A program made the position numbers and the translations under genes. This document shows positions 11,570 through 25,600 of a stretch of DNA of 64,000 nt, in pieces (within the stretch, counting starts at the first letter, position 1; the number at the start of each line of letters is the position of its first letter). Source of the DNA: Puccinia triticina (Eukaryota > Basidiomycota > Pucciniomycetes > Pucciniales > Pucciniaceae); assembly GCF_026914185.1 (NCBI RefSeq), contig NC_070563.1, positions 248,001 to 312,000 of the forward strand, read 5' to 3'. The notes under the pieces are model-generated. The model was not told the origin of the DNA. It worked only from the letters and a program-made list of their open reading frames with translations, and searched no databases.

Positions 11570-13011
11570 GGAGTGCGTGTGTGTCGTTCCGGTTCCGGTT
11601 CCGGTTCCGGGTCGGGTCGACGGCTGATCTGGGGCAGGGATGAGAGCTGGGTGGGCCGGGCAGAGGACGATGAGCCAGGTGAGGCTGGGGCAGGGGAAGA
11701 TGGACTGTCAGCGGATCGGCTGAGCAGGGCCTGGCGGGTGATCGGCTGACTTACATCGATGATCTTACTGCTGGCTGACGAGACGCATCCGCTGGGTTCG
11801 GCTGGGCGAGGCTGGTTGCGGGCAGGCTGTGGGCGGGCGAGGGCGAGGCGAGGCGAGGGGGGCGGGAAGTGGGGGCAGACTGTCGCCAAGACTCGGCCTG
11901 CAGCAGGCTGGGCGGGTGCTGGGAGTGGGGGCTGCTGGCTGGAGCTGGTAATGCCGATCGATGGAATTATGCCCAGGAAGAGGTTAAAACCCTGTTGATC
12001 GATATAACCGGCAATTTGCCGATCCGGGCCCACAGCCCAAACCCCTATAGTCCGAATGCTGCCCCCCCTTGGCTTGATCCTGCCTTATCCGATCGATTGC
12101 ACCAGCGAAGGCACCAGCCCCGCTATTCAACAGGGGAGCTCGAACGAGCCATACAGACCACAACACATCAGAGGGCTCCGATATCTTTTCATCTTATGAG
12201 CTGTCCACCTTTTTGGGGGGGGATATTAGCCAACTCAACTCTGTAATTAGGGATCTTTTGTGAGAATTAAGGGTTCACTTAAGCTTAGTTAAAGTCATGG
12301 CTGGCAATCGACACCAACGGTGCCACAATGACCACTCAACGTTCTGATTGAAGGAAACATTGAAATTGAATTGCTAATAACCTTGCATTTACGCAAGACA
12401 ACCACAGTGAAAGGCCACTTTGACTGAACCACATTATCAGTACTACAACTGACCCGATTTGCCCGGGCCACATGACGCCAAGTCTAGCCAGGGGGTAAGA
12501 TAGCTAACATTGCCTGTCAGTTTTCAAAAATGTTTGAAGAATTTTGGTGCACCAATATTTGTCAAAATTCCAGAGCTGGGTGTCTGCAGAACAAACTTCA
12601 AAGGAAGGAAAGGGCCAACATGATTAGAAAATGAGAAATAAAACAGTTTGACCCCCCCCCCCCCAATTTCCTATTGGGGACGTTAGCCATGGTCTTATAT
12701 AGTTAAAACTCTTTCCAGTGGTGGAAAGCTGTAATAACCACCTGGCCCCGATAGGGTCATATTTTGCAAAATAAGCTTTTGAAAACAGCAAGCCATGCAA
12801 CAATCACAACAAACATGACTTGGAATGTCAATGATACATGGGAAGGAACATGTTTGAGATGTTTAGAAAAAAAAATGTTGTACTAAAAATGTTGTACAGG
12901 TATATGTTTTCTAAAACAGTGGATAAGAAGAAGCCAACTCACTTTTACAAATTGAAAAAAAAACCCTTCAGTTTGCAGCATCAACCCATCAAGTTAAGTT
13001 GCACAATCAAT
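11570..13011. other. Intergenic between divergent genes
   Basis: Upstream of the leftward pogo-like gene, a frame on the minus strand (12033-11756) ends at a strong donor-like GTAAGT at about 11755. It could be a 5' untranslated or coding leader exon, but I cannot support a join. A C-run lies at about 12652-12664. Nothing else was recognised; the rightward secreted-protein gene starts at 13012. Confidence 0.4.
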
Positions 13012-15887
13012 ATGTCCAAAACTCATCATCCCTGGTTGCTTGGAACAAACATCATTCTAATCTTCTTCTCAAGTGTGACAATCAGCACCCCACCCAAACC
13101 AATTCACCATATAGCACCATTGCCATTGGGTAACACTGCCCTTGGTGATCAGGGATCCAATGTCAGCCTTCATGAATATGAGTATCTTGAAACAAAAAAC
13201 TTCCAGCTTTCAAGTCCAGGTAAGGGGATTGCACCCACCATCCCTTGTAACTTGGTAGACTATAAAAATCAAAAAGGTTTGTATCCACATACATAGTAAA
13301 CAGAAATCATAGTGTTGCAATGATTATGTGGCTGATGTTTCTGCATCTTGAAACACAGACCATGGGCTGGTTCATGATGGCCTGTTGGAAGCAATTGGGC
13401 AACTTTCAAGTGATAGGACCAAACATGATTCACTCAAGTCAACCATACACAGCCAAGTCAAGCAAGAAGGTGAATGTTCATATGAGTTTATAGCACCCAA
13501 TTTTAATTTCCTGTGCCCTGTACTGAAATAGGTGATTTCTTTGTGGTTAACAGTCAATGAAAAGTTGGATCATGTTGAGTTTGGACTGCCAGTTGCTGAG
13601 GATGGCCAAACTCAATTATGTCAGATCAAAGATTCCCTGGATTCAAAGGAGCCCTTGAATAGAATCCAGACTGAAAAACTCAAAAATCACCTGGAAAAAG
13701 AATTTAGCCCCATTGAACCCATTCAACTGAAGCATGAAGGTGAGTCATCATAAGTTATCCTATACCCACCTTACATGAATGCACTTCCCAAGAAAATTTC
13801 TGATTTATATGTTTGGTTAGGATCAACAGGAAAGGGAAATTGTCATCACATTAAATCTGAGCCATTAGTGGTGTTCAATGGTGTCCAAATTGATGAGGCT
13901 TCAAAGGTTGAAAATTACCCAGTTTCCATGAAGCGCTTGAGAGAAGCCCATGAGATTGAAGACCCCAAACTCCACCTGGGAAAAAAAATCAGTAAACTCT
14001 TACCTGGCCATGTGAAGCAGGAAATTGAAGGTGAATCATTATAGATCATAACACTCCATCCAACTGAGCTTCATGTCTCATTCACTGACATATAAGATGG
14101 TTTGGCTGAGTGCAACAGGAAATGAAACACTGGAGCATTTTAAATCTGAAATTTCAGTGGTTAATGAAAATTTTCAAACTCATTTGTTGCAGAGAAAAGA
14201 CTCTGAAATGGTGAAGAAGCACTTGAGGGAAGCTAAGACTGACAATCTCAAAATTAACCTTGAAAAAAAATCCAAGGGCAAATCTAAGGGGAAAAAAATC
14301 AAGCTTGAAAATGATGAAGAGTTGATTGGAGATCAACTCCATACAGCTGAAAATCAAAACAAGGAGGCCATCCAGCCTATAGATGAGTTCCAGTTGCCAA
14401 TCTACAAACCTGAGGAATTTGAAATTGTAAAATTGGATGAAAAATGGGTTGGACTGTTTGATTTTTCAAAGGCATCACTTGGAAAAACTGGGCAGTCAGC
14501 ACTCATGAGTGATTTTTTGTCAAGATTTGACAAAGAATTAGAGAAAATGAATCAAAATTTAAAATTTTTAAGGCCTTTTAAGAAAATTGAATTCACCAAC
14601 CCACCAATCAAGTTTATTCTGACTGGTAATCCTGATCCACATCCAGCAGGAGGCTGTGAATTTCTGATACAACCAAAAAACATTAGAGGAAATAACAGAC
14701 ACTTTCAAAGAGGGCTACAAAGAGCCAAAGTTAAAATTTCAGATGTTCTGGAAGCTTTGGTATTTTTTCATGGACTTTCCCTTTCATATGGAGTGGGAAA
14801 GAAGATCTTGGGTGATCATCCCGGAAACAATTTGAAAAATGTGGTGAAGTGGTTTTGGAGTATCTTGATTGAAGAAAATAAAGAAGGCCTTCCACTTTTT
14901 GGTTTGTTTCAGGGTACGTGGGAAGCAGTCAAAAGTCCTTGGGAGAAATTTGGAAGCCTCAAGAAAGCAATGGCAATTGTTTTGAATGACTGGAACTGGA
15001 GATTAACTACATCTCATGACATAGCTGAATTGTCACTTTCATTATTGTTTTACTGGTATAGAATCAATTCAAAAAGTAAAATAGGTCCAACAGACCTCAG
15101 CAATCACCCTGAAATTTACTGGAATGCAATGGCTGAAATAAGTCAAGTTAAAAAGCATTCCAATGGGAATCAGGTCAAAAGTAATACTATGTTCAAACAT
15201 CCAAGTGAATTTATTTCTTTTTCAGGGCCAAATTCAGATGATCAATACAGAGATCAAATCTTATATTCTATGAAAACAACTTTTCAAAATAGGGGATCTG
15301 TCATCTCACCTGAAATCAAAACACATATCCGGAACAAAGTTTCTGATTTCTTGTCCAGAAGCAGATTTGATTTATCTCATGAAGAGACAATCAGTCTTAA
15401 TGGTCTACCTATTTTCATTGTTCCAGTCTTTCACGGTCAAAATAAATCTAGCCATCAGGAGTTCTTAGTTGGATTGAGAGGGATTGAAGAAGCAACAATG
15501 AGGAAGTTCGCCAAAATTGTTTGCCTTGAAAATAGAATCCTTCAGGTAACCAATTCACTGTATATCCTGCACAACATGACAGAAAAAAATCAAGGAAATT
15601 CAATGGAAAAAACTGCAGATGAATTATATCATTGGTTTCTGGATCTTTTTTTCAATCAAACACCAAGTAGATTACCCCTTTTTGGCTGGGTGAAGATTCC
15701 CTTTCCACCTCCCTATCCTGTAGAAAATATGTTTAGCAATCTACAAAAGTATTTATCAATAAAATTGAATGAATCAGGAGTTTTGTCAAGGAATAATGGA
15801 TATGATATTGCATTCACACTATTCGAAGTTTGGTGTGGAGAAGTTGCATTGAACAAAAAACTACCCAATTATCATGAACTCCCTTGA
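13012..15887 (+). CDS. Predicted secreted protein of unknown family, built from repeated phase-1 exons
   Basis: Five exons (13012-13219, 13359-13469, 13554-13739, 13830-14030, 14119-15887) join to 824 residues. All four introns are phase 1. The start is chosen because it opens a signal-peptide-like segment (Lys, then WLLGTNIILIFFSSVTIS); an in-frame ATG further upstream lacks this. Exons 3, 4 and 5 begin alike, carry basic/acidic helix-like segments and include short psi-K-x-E motifs: VKQE, LKHE, IKSE, VKQE, FKSE, IKLE. This suggests exon duplication. The last exon codes about 500 residues that form a globular, Trp-rich part (for example KWFWSILIEENKEGLPLFG and VLNDWNWRL). I recognise no domain. 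In a rust fungus such a gene is a candidate effector or extracellular protein, but this is inference. The 13830 start of exon 4 is set by similarity to exon 5; 13821 is also possible. Confidence 0.7.
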
Positions 15888-16439
15888 ACTCATCCTAATT
15901 AGGATATCTATAAGTACATACCTGGTTTCACCACACCCAATCATTGTTATTCCTCTTTATTTTATGAAACTATTCTGTTTCATCTTTTTTCATATTTTTT
16001 TTGTTTTGTTACACCTTATATGTTCTCTTTTTTAAGAAAAATTTCAAGTTTTCTTCTCACATTGGATCTGGTACAATCCACTTAGAGAATTCAAAATTGT
16101 TTGCTAGATTCTCAGGTCAAGTAAGCCTGTTTTTGTTGAGCATGCTCAGTATAGCTGAGTATTTACTTGGGACAGCCTCTATTGTGATATTATCAGCTCA
16201 GGTGACCAGCACTCTTCTCATAAATTGAGAAGGATGCTGCGGTAAATGCTAAGCAAAAGGGAACCTTTTCCCCAGTCCAAAGCACAGCGCGGCAGAAGTT
16301 GTGAAAAATGATAACATCCTTTGTGGTGCATACAGGCCCAAAATTTGCAAGCAGAAAAAACAAGGTTGCGGAAAATCCCAACTGCGAGTCTCTAAGAGAA
16401 TCACCACAAGCGCCAAAGGTAAGCCAACCAAAGCCCTAT
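15888..16439. other. Intergenic
   Basis: AT-rich, no recognisable gene. It contains the 3' side of the secreted-protein gene. Confidence 0.4.
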
Positions 16440-17531
16440 CACCAGGGGAGGAATATTCCCACTCCCCAGGGAGTGCCAGAGCTGAATTTTATGTGAGTTT
16501 TGGTCGGATGTGGGCCTGATGTGGATTAGTAAATCACCCCTAAATGAATTGTAAAGTGGATGGAGAAGCAATTCAAAAGTCAGTCATAATTGATTTGGGA
16601 CTCAACACAATGTTGTGTAGAATTCTCTTGTTTTCTAGGTACAACTGTAGGAAAAAATATGATGAAATGATATTTCACCCAAATCCAACTCATCAATTGC
16701 TCCTGTTTACTGATGTTGAAGGATAGCAAAGCAAAATTGACATTCTCAAATGTAATTCCTCTGAAAAAATGGGTTTCTTGTAATTCACATTATATGCCCT
16801 CATGTACATAATTAAAGCAAAATTCAACTTGGCACTATTGGGTTTAGAATTTAGGAATGTGGTAATGTTGCAGTTAAATTAGTGAAACCCATTTTCTTGG
16901 AAATGCGGGAATTAATTTGAATTTGGCTAAAAAAAAATGATGAAAAACCTTCTTAATAGGGTGAAACTCTGAGTTAAGTCAAGGTTGGACTGCGGTGCCA
17001 CTCCAGTTTAGCCAGATATCCTTGCCTCCTCACAAAAATGATCTGGTGAATTCTGCTTTTCAAAATTCACATGTGCACCTGCAAGTGAACTTTTTTGCAC
17101 TTTGTTAATAGTCACCCTGCTGTACGCGCGTACATTGATGTGGAAATATCACAGGATGGGCCTTTCACGGCCACATGAAAAGTAAAACCTTTGTGTTGAG
17201 ACACCAATTGTCCCCCTGATGTACGCGAGTACATGAGGGGGACAATATCACAGGCTGGGCCTTTCACATCTCCATGAAAAGGACACACTGGTCATGGAGC
17301 CAAGAAAGGCCTATATTCTGGATGAGTTCTGGATGAATTCTAAAGGAGTTCTGGATTATTTCTTGGCAATTTATGGTTTATTTCAGGCTGATTTACAACT
17401 GATTTCCACAGCTGACTTCCATTCTTTTTCATACCTATCCAATTTTCATTTACCAAAGGCCTCCAGCACAGTTATGGAAAAAAGTTACGGTAGGGCACTC
17501 CCTGGGGAGTGGGAAAATATCTCCCCTGGTG
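16440..17531. mobile_element. CACTA-like (CMC) non-autonomous DNA element, 1.09 kb
   Basis: The termini are inverted repeats of about 38 bp. The left one starts CACCAGGGGAG and contains CCCACTCCCCAGGGAGTGCC (to 16477). The right one, 17494-17531, is the inverse with about four mismatches. The three bases TAT flank both ends (16437-16439 and 17532-17534). Ends starting CAC with a 3-bp duplication fit the CMC/CACTA superfamily. No transposase is present. The interior has two palindromic segments built on TGTACGCGCGTACA and TGTACGCGAGTACA (about 17122-17136 and 17218-17233), like those near 31 kb. Confidence 0.65.
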
Positions 17532-17534
17532 TAT

Positions 17535-19605
17535 CCTTCCTCTCTATGCAACGTAAAAGGAGTTAGAACCAGCACCGCCAAATCCGCTCAAAGAGTTGGA
17601 GAAATGTTTAGTGAGTGAGAACAAGCAGCAAGGCAAGAGAAACAGAGGTCGACAGGGTGTCGTGTTATACTGTCCAGATAGTGTAGCAACAATTCTAAGC
17701 CATTTTGCCAAAGCAAAATAGATATAGGATAAAAAGAGGCACAGTACTCTATCCAAGTAAGGACCTTCAACAGTCTGAGAACTGTAGCAAGTCAGGAATA
17801 CTAATGTCATTTAACCTGATACAGGACCAATCAAATCATTGATTTAGGACCAAAATAGGTTATACTTCATCCTATCTTTTCATCTTATTCTTTCTCAGTA
17901 GAAGGTGATCTCTTGCCTGCTCTTAGGTAAAATCATGTTTTGGCTTTATCAAACTAGCTGTAGATAGCTGAAGTACAAAGACTGATAAAGAGAAATACAC
18001 ATCTTAGTCCTTTGAAATCTTTCATTCAATGTGCACACCAAATGGACACCATCTTTGGTGTGCATTGTTATGCACTCCAAGCTTTTTGGAGTGCTCATTG
18101 ATGAAAACCAAGAAAGCCAAGTTGAGAGAAAGTTTGGAGTGCTCCACTAGTGTGCACTCTAAAATAATTCCAAGAACTAAATTTTCTCAAGAGGGATTGA
18201 TTGGAGTGCATGTTGGTTCACTCCAGACTAAAACAAAAAATGAGTATGTGAACTGTTTACAAGTTGAACAGGGAACTACTAACTGTTTTAATCCTCTCAC
18301 GCAACAGAGCTAAAAGCGCCCCAATGTCTAGATCTTCACCACATGATGAGCCATTTCTATCATTGTTAGATTGATCAAGATCAAAATTGGGTCTTCCTTT
18401 TCATATTCTTTGCTGTCTGATTTTTCATCCAATGTTTGTTTTTTGTTCATTTTGTGGATTTGCTTCAATTTTCTTTCTGGTTGTCCTGTTTCTTTGGCCA
18501 ATCACCTCTTGACTGGTTTAGGTTTTTGCTTCTTCAATTCAGCTTCCACAATTTCATGAGCTGAAGGGTTTCTTTTGGTATAAATATTGTGTTTTGCTTA
18601 ATGGTTGGACTTCAAGAGTGAAGTTGAGTGCTATAGTTATGGGGTTGTCTGGCACAGCCCCAGTTTAATCTCCATCATTCTGCCATACGGAGCCCGCCTG
18701 TACCGAAGTGAAAATGATCATGATGATCTTTATTTCACGATGCAAGGCAAAAACAAAAAAAATGGAATTATGGAATGCCATGATTTGTGCACAGCAACAG
18801 GACCATCTGTCCAAGCATTCTACAAAACACAATATGTAGCCCGTCCGTGGAGAAGATGTAATGACTAGGTTACTACGATGAAGGGTCGGACAGGCCAGAA
18901 AGGATTTCTTTCACGAATGTCTACAGACGAGCTAATGACAACGACAGGCACACTTCAGACAGATAAAGGAAAGATTTCGTTGAAACTTCTCTTAAAAGAT
19001 GGTTTGATATGATAATGTTTGTATTTGCGCTGATGCTAATGATACGAAAAGAACAAAAATATTACGATGGGGAAATGTACAATCACAAAGAGGCTTCTTT
19101 TATATCCCTTTACAAAAGTAAATGCGCGCTTGTTTTCGGATCTTAGTCCTACAGTCAACTGATAAGAGGAAACTCGTATTTCCTATTCTCGAGGTTAGCC
19201 GTATCGGGTGTCGGAAATCCAACGGTAACCTGAAAACTTTAACAGACTAATTAAGTTAGTTTTATGCGTAAATACGCGTATCCTTCTTAGTCAACCTTAC
19301 TAATCTTCCCTTAGTTATAACACGTAATTTCCGATTCTCACAGAAGACGCGTCTTGTATGTAATTTGTAAATACATATGTATATGCACATTCAATTATAG
19401 ATTAACTTTGATGATCATGCTTTGAAGGCCACTTTCCCAGCAAGCACCCTTTTTTGAAGTCGACGAAATTGGCTGAACTCTGGATTGAAGCGGCCAAACG
19501 ATGCAGACGGTCTCCGAATAAAATGAACATCCACCATCCACCTCGACCACTCAAGACCTGAATTTCACGAATCACTCTGCTCAATATACATAAATACTTA
19601 CGAAG
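17535..19605. other. Intergenic, upstream of SCC2
   Basis: No gene recognised. Around 18030-18190 there are several short inverted repeats based on GGAGTGC/GCACTCC and TGGTGTGCA, probably a decayed foldback element. The segment from about 17915 resembles one at about 1165. The SCC2 promoter lies in the last few hundred bases; no clear TATA box was picked out. Confidence 0.4.
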
Positions 19606-22600
19606 ATGGATCGAGCCGCTTGGTCGAACGACGAGGAGAACCGACCGCCTGCTGATTATCCGGGCCCAGTTGGCAGACGATCTGATCCGAACCCGCAGAG
19701 CAGCTCTCCAATCGTAACGGAGCCTAGTGCAGGTGGGGTGCAAGCTGATATTGCACGAGCAGCCCGAGAGATGCTGAGTCGGTATCCGATTGGGACGAGT
19801 CTCCTGCGGCCAGACTGTGAGTTGATAGTCCTGTGCTTGGCTTTGGTAAGGCGCGGGACTGAGTTTCGATTGATGGCTTACAGTCAGCCAGTTGATTGGC
19901 AATCTCTCGATCGGCGATCCTCATCCGACCGTTGGATCCGATCCACTCGCGCCGTTCCGCGAAGCCCTCTCGCTGGTCGATCGTGGCTTAGTCCAGTCGA
20001 TGAATGCGCCCAGCCCGGCATCCTCGATGGCCTCCCCGCCGCTTTCGCCCGCCCAGCTCGACTGGGTGCACCGGCAGCTCGGGCCAGTCAACCGGCTGAT
20101 TGAGCAGCATGCCAGCCAAGCCTTGTGAGTAGCCGGACTATTTAAGAAGCCCAACTGGCCCGCGCATCCCTCCTGACCATCCAATCCGGAATGGCTCATC
20201 GACCCCCTCCAGGCTCTTCAAGGACCTTCCCTACACTCCCCTTCCTTCCCTCGGCCTAGACCCGCCATCGGCCATCCCAAACCTACCCGGACCGGCCGGC
20301 GCTCATGCCAGTACAATCAAAGTATCAGCACCGTCGCCTCTATCAGATTCATTGCCAGCCGCCGACAACCCTCTCAAAGAAACTACCGACCCAGACGAAA
20401 TCAAGTCGTTCTACAGACGATTTGTCACTCAAACCCTTCAGCAACAACTCGATCAAGCCAGCCATCACCAACAGCAGCAACAGCAACAGCAGCATCATCA
20501 ACCACAGCTACAGCAGCTACATGGTCAGCGACAGCAAGTCCAGCAGCATACTTCTCAAGCAAAGCCTCACTCTACTCCCTTACCTCATTCATCATTTTCC
20601 TTCAATACCGTTCCATCAAGGCAACCATCCCAAGACTGTCAACGAGCCGAATCACCGGATCCACTAGCCATGAATCTGGCCACTCGTTCTGCGCAGCGCT
20701 CTCGCCCAAAACCCCACCCCTTGGAAGAAAATTCTACGCCGTCCCCGCACCTTCTGAAAAAGAGGCGCACTAACAAGGAAGCCAAACGTACTGCTCACCT
20801 ACCAGCCGAGGCCCCAAGGTCACTCCCGCCAGCAACGAACAAACCACCTACTACCGTCTCCAGTTCATCTCTAATCAAGCCATCATCCACTCACGTCCCC
20901 TCCTCCCAACCACCCAGCACAACCAAGCCCCATCATCGATCAGAGGCCTCAAGTACCCCCGTTCCGAATCAAGGTTTGTGTCTCGTCCTCACCTTTACTC
21001 CAACAAGACTAGCGATTCCCTGATAAATTGACGTGAATTTCCTATCACTCTTGATGATGACCTTAGATCCTTCGCAGAAATTTGTAAGTTTAGTTGAAGA
21101 TGTTTTAGAGGCAGATGATATGGCAGTGCCTGCCCAGTATTTCTGCCAACTCGAATCGCAATCCATCCTTTCGCCGGCATGTTTGTCAAACATTAAGGCC
21201 TTTTTGGAACAGACCAATGGAGAGGCAATTGAAAGAGTGCCAATCACGGATCTAACTCGGTTAATCAAAATTTTGGAGCGAGGAGTGAAGATTGTGGAAG
21301 ACTTGAACATCATACCAGCTGAGATGAAGCAAAAGCAGACGAAATTTTCGAACTCTGGTTCGTTTCCCGATCGCCCTCCGTCTTCCAAACAGATGTCGTC
21401 TAAGAAATCATCTCCGTCCGGTAGTCGTGTACCCAAGCCCTCATCCAAGAGACGGCTCAAGGCATTAGTTGAAGACTCGATGGGCGGACAAGTACCACAT
21501 GAAAACTTGAATACCGAGTCTGAAAACGAGGGAGCGCACATAAATACGATCGAGCAGGGCCTAAAGGATCTTCTCATCGCACTGAATTCAACTGATGCGA
21601 CCCTGGCTATTCTGGCTTACGATAAACATCTGCCAAAACAGTTTTATTCTGAAGAATTGATCAGATCCCTCGTAAAAGGTGCAAAAGACCAGCTCAATAC
21701 TGTAATCTTTCCTTTTGTCGAAGCAAATAATCAGAAAGGAACTCTAGACGGTTGGTTATTTCTACTTGTCGATTCTAATCAGCTTCATTTGACTCTGAGC
21801 TCAAGTGCCGTGGTTTAACTTGCTCGAAGCCTACTCACAGAAGCTTCGTCGAGTCATGTGTGCATCGAAGGTCATTTCTAGTTATCTTTCACAAAACTTC
21901 TCATTTTTCTCGACATCCATCTTGCCCAAGGTGGATGTTCTTGTGAGGCGAATCGATCTTTCAGAATCAATTATTGCGAGTGTCTCCTACATAACAATTG
22001 CGCCATTCTTCGTCGATTGCGGACCAACCTTCATTCTGCCGAGCTCAAGCACAAAATCGAGAAAGACTTTGCAAGACAATGGCTCGATGAAAGCTATGCG
22101 CTTAGAATGTTTGAAACTCCTTCGTAATGTAAAATCCATTTACTAGACCCTCTGGAATCCAGCCTGGCTAATTGCTTCATTGGTCATCACAGGTTTCATC
22201 GAAATACCCCGATCAGAGAAGCTGGATCATCGAAGAAATTTTGAACTCTATCATCAATCTTCCAGAACAATCTGCCCGGGGTAGCAAGGCAGTTTACCAG
22301 TAGGTTTTTGCGCTTCGTCGCGTCGGAATCATATTCACCTCCCATCCAACCTCGAAAAGAATCTACGAACAGTTCATAATTTACGACAATTTCCTTTGTA
22401 CACTCTCCAGCTTAACAAACGGCAAATCAATCCAGACGTTTTCAGCCCTTTTGCTACATATCGTGCAATGTTGTCTTTCTGGGGCAAGGTCACGCGTTGG
22501 TGCAATACTTAGCTCATCAGCCCCAGGCTCTCTGGATCCATCTACTACGGAAATCGAAGATAAAGCTCCTTCGCCGTCAACTGGACCCCAACCATCAGAT

Positions 22601-25600
22601 AGCGCGTCAGCTTTTGGTGCCGTCAAAGAATTCATCGAACCTGAAATATCGGCAGCGACCAAGCTTTCTAAAAAAATCATGTCCTTTTTGCTGCAGAAGT
22701 CAGTCGCATGCCTTGTTTCAGACATTGTAATGTTTTCCCTGACGTCCTTTTTTGGCTGACTTTCGTGACTAGAACCGGGAAGAGTACAAAATCCAGTCAT
22801 GAAGCGCATTACAGAATCTTGTTCGATAAATTAGTCGAAGACTTGCTCAGTGTTCTTTTCTTGCCGGATTGGCCCGTCGCTGAATTCATATTGGGGCTGT
22901 TCTGTAAGACGATGGTAAGCGCTAAGGGTTCCATGGTAGCCATGCACCGAAATCAAAACAATAACAGATTCCTTTTCGTCCTTGCCACCTCATAAACCTT
23001 TTCTCTTTTTGACTAATTCTCTCCGCCATTCTTGTAATTGTTTTAGATTGGTTTGCTCGAGTCGACTAAGGTCTCCGCCGATTCGAACGCTGTCAAGAGC
23101 ATGTGTCTTGATTACCTTGGTCCAATCACTGCTAAGCTGATGGAGCCCATCGCGCAGCGGCTTGAGCAATCATCAAATCAAATGATTCCATCACTGTCAT
23201 TTAAGGTAATTATCTTCAGAACTCACATTGATTGATTACTGATCTCAAGGGCTCATGTTTCAGGCCATCATTAAGAACTTGGACCAGAAGGCATTTTCTC
23301 ACCTATCCCGTCTTCAGACAACTGTTTTAACTAGCCTGGATGTGAAGAACACATCGAGTGACTTCAGCAACGTGTGTATGCCTTGTTTTGGAGTTGGTTT
23401 ATGTTCTGACAAATGGTCGACTATCTATCTTCAGACCGCCGCCGATTTCGCACACGCCCAGTGGACCTGCGAAATGATCAATGCCTCGAAGAGCTTGCAA
23501 AGCCTAGAAGATCAACTCCAAGCAGATTCGGAGAAAGGACAAGAAATTGACGAGGAGGAGAAACAAGATAACGCCAAGCGACATGCGTTTCTTCAGCATA
23601 TGAATTCATACATTCGCGAATTGGGAACCATGCAGCTTGCTCGCACCGCATCTACAGTCAGTCGACATTGCAGGTATATGATGTTTCAGAATACTCGGAT
23701 GACTTGATGCAAACTAACAGTGTACTCCCGGAGTTGCGTCAGTGATGAATCTAGCGCAGAAATAGGAACTGGGCCACTGAATGAAGCGATCTCCAAGGTC
23801 CAAGGCCTGAAGGGCCTGGCTGATTTCTTTCTGGAACGTATCATGGCTACCTCTGCCTCCCCTTCTGTCACGTTTCGGAGTAAGGCCATCAAGGCTCTTG
23901 CTCTGGTTGTCGCGAAGGATGAAACAGTGTTTTTTCAGGTGTGTTTCTCCATGACGGCAGTTGAAGTTCAAGTTGCTCACCCCTGTATTTCTGTCTTAAA
24001 TTACAGGAATCGGTTCGAAGGGCCATAGAAAACCGAATGCACGATAGCTCCCCAGCAGTGAGGGATGCCACTGTTGAGTTGGTAGGAAAATACGTGGTTG
24101 ATCGTCCCGATCTGGCAGTAGCATTCCTGCCACAGATATCGGCGCGAATTGCGGACAAGGGCGTTTCGGTGCGCAAGAGGGTAGTCAAGCTTTTGAAGGC
24201 GATTTATCTCATCCTTAATCAGGAGGAGTGGGTCGATTTGAAGGTTGATATTTCGCATCGTCTGATATCAAGAATCTACGATGAAGAAACTTCCATAAAA
24301 GTAAGTTTTAAATGACTTCAAAAAGGTCGTTTATTTATCCTGCTGACACTCTACGAGTCCTAGCTCTTGGCAATGAATGCCCTTAATGAGCTGTGGTTCA
24401 ACGAAACAAATGGTGATGATTTCAATGTCAGCTTCACCAGTTCAATTCTCATGAAAGTCACGGCCGCCTACAAAGAACTGCCATCCCCTGTCGAGTGTGT
24501 CATGAAATTTGTTGAGTATCAGTGTTTTGAATGTCTGCACCAGTGCGATGCGACTTACCGCACGAAACCCTTCCTGTTAGATCATCAAACAATACTTGAA
24601 ACAAAGTAAAACATCTCGTCAGCAATTCGATCAACGATGTAAACAAATTGTGGAACACTTGATCGATCAATTAATGGACGTTGCGCCCGCTCGCGATCAA
24701 GCGTTTGTACGCCAAACAGTCTGGCTTTATTCCCGCTTCCCCCGCTCTCATCTTACTCAGTTTGTCATTTCCAGAGCGAAGTAGGGTGCATCCAAACGAT
24801 TTGCATCTTAACATTTGCTTCTCCGAAACTGCTAGAGCCGAACAAAGCGCTCATGCTGCTGCCCTATCTGAAGGGTGCGACTACAGTAAGTCATACCGTA
24901 GACGGTTGTTGTGGAATCCAAACTGAAGACATTTTTATTCCGATAACCAGCCTAGTGAAATTCTGATAGTTCAGTACTTGCTTCAAATCTTCCGGGTCTG
25001 TGTGACATTGATTCCCAGATCGTCAAGCACCTTTGGAGAACAATTGCAGCGGGCTTTGTTGGTCCTGGTCAATAAACCCAACCTCAGCGGCGGAGGAGCC
25101 GTTAGTGATCCTTCATAAACTTGATATTCTCGAAAGGAAACTAACAGAGTAATTGTAATGATTTGTACCAGGTCTTACAAGAACTAATTGCCTGCTTTTG
25201 CGCGGTGGTGATCCATCAAACACGGGACTATGACCAGTTACTAAATGTGTTCAAGGCTTGCGAACATCGGCTCAGGAATGAAATAGAGCAACTAGATGAT
25301 AGCTCGGCGATTTCCAATACAAAATCGCTACCAGTGTTAATGTATTTAGTCAGTACGTTAGTGGCATATGGGAAATTAGACCAGCTCCCCGCGGGACAAG
25401 AGCGTGAGTGTACCAATGAGACTGATTTTGATGCCATCCACAAACCGGGGAATTCCGCGCAAACTATTGCACTGCTGATCATTTACCCCTCCTGAATTGC
25501 TATCGATAGACATCCGAGAAGCCTTGAAGACTATCTCCCAGGTCAATTTTACTTAAGTTATTGACCAGCTGGTGATATTACCACAAATGCTGAAAGCGCG

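Noticed and set aside
11212..12033. 273-codon minus-strand open frame rich in Thr/His/Ser and Pro
   Set aside because: It overlaps the poly-Gln/His coding region of the pogo-like gene in another frame and owes its length to trinucleotide and dinucleotide repeats.
18605..18868. 87-codon plus-strand frame
   Set aside because: No start context, splice support or recognisable domain; length is compatible with chance.
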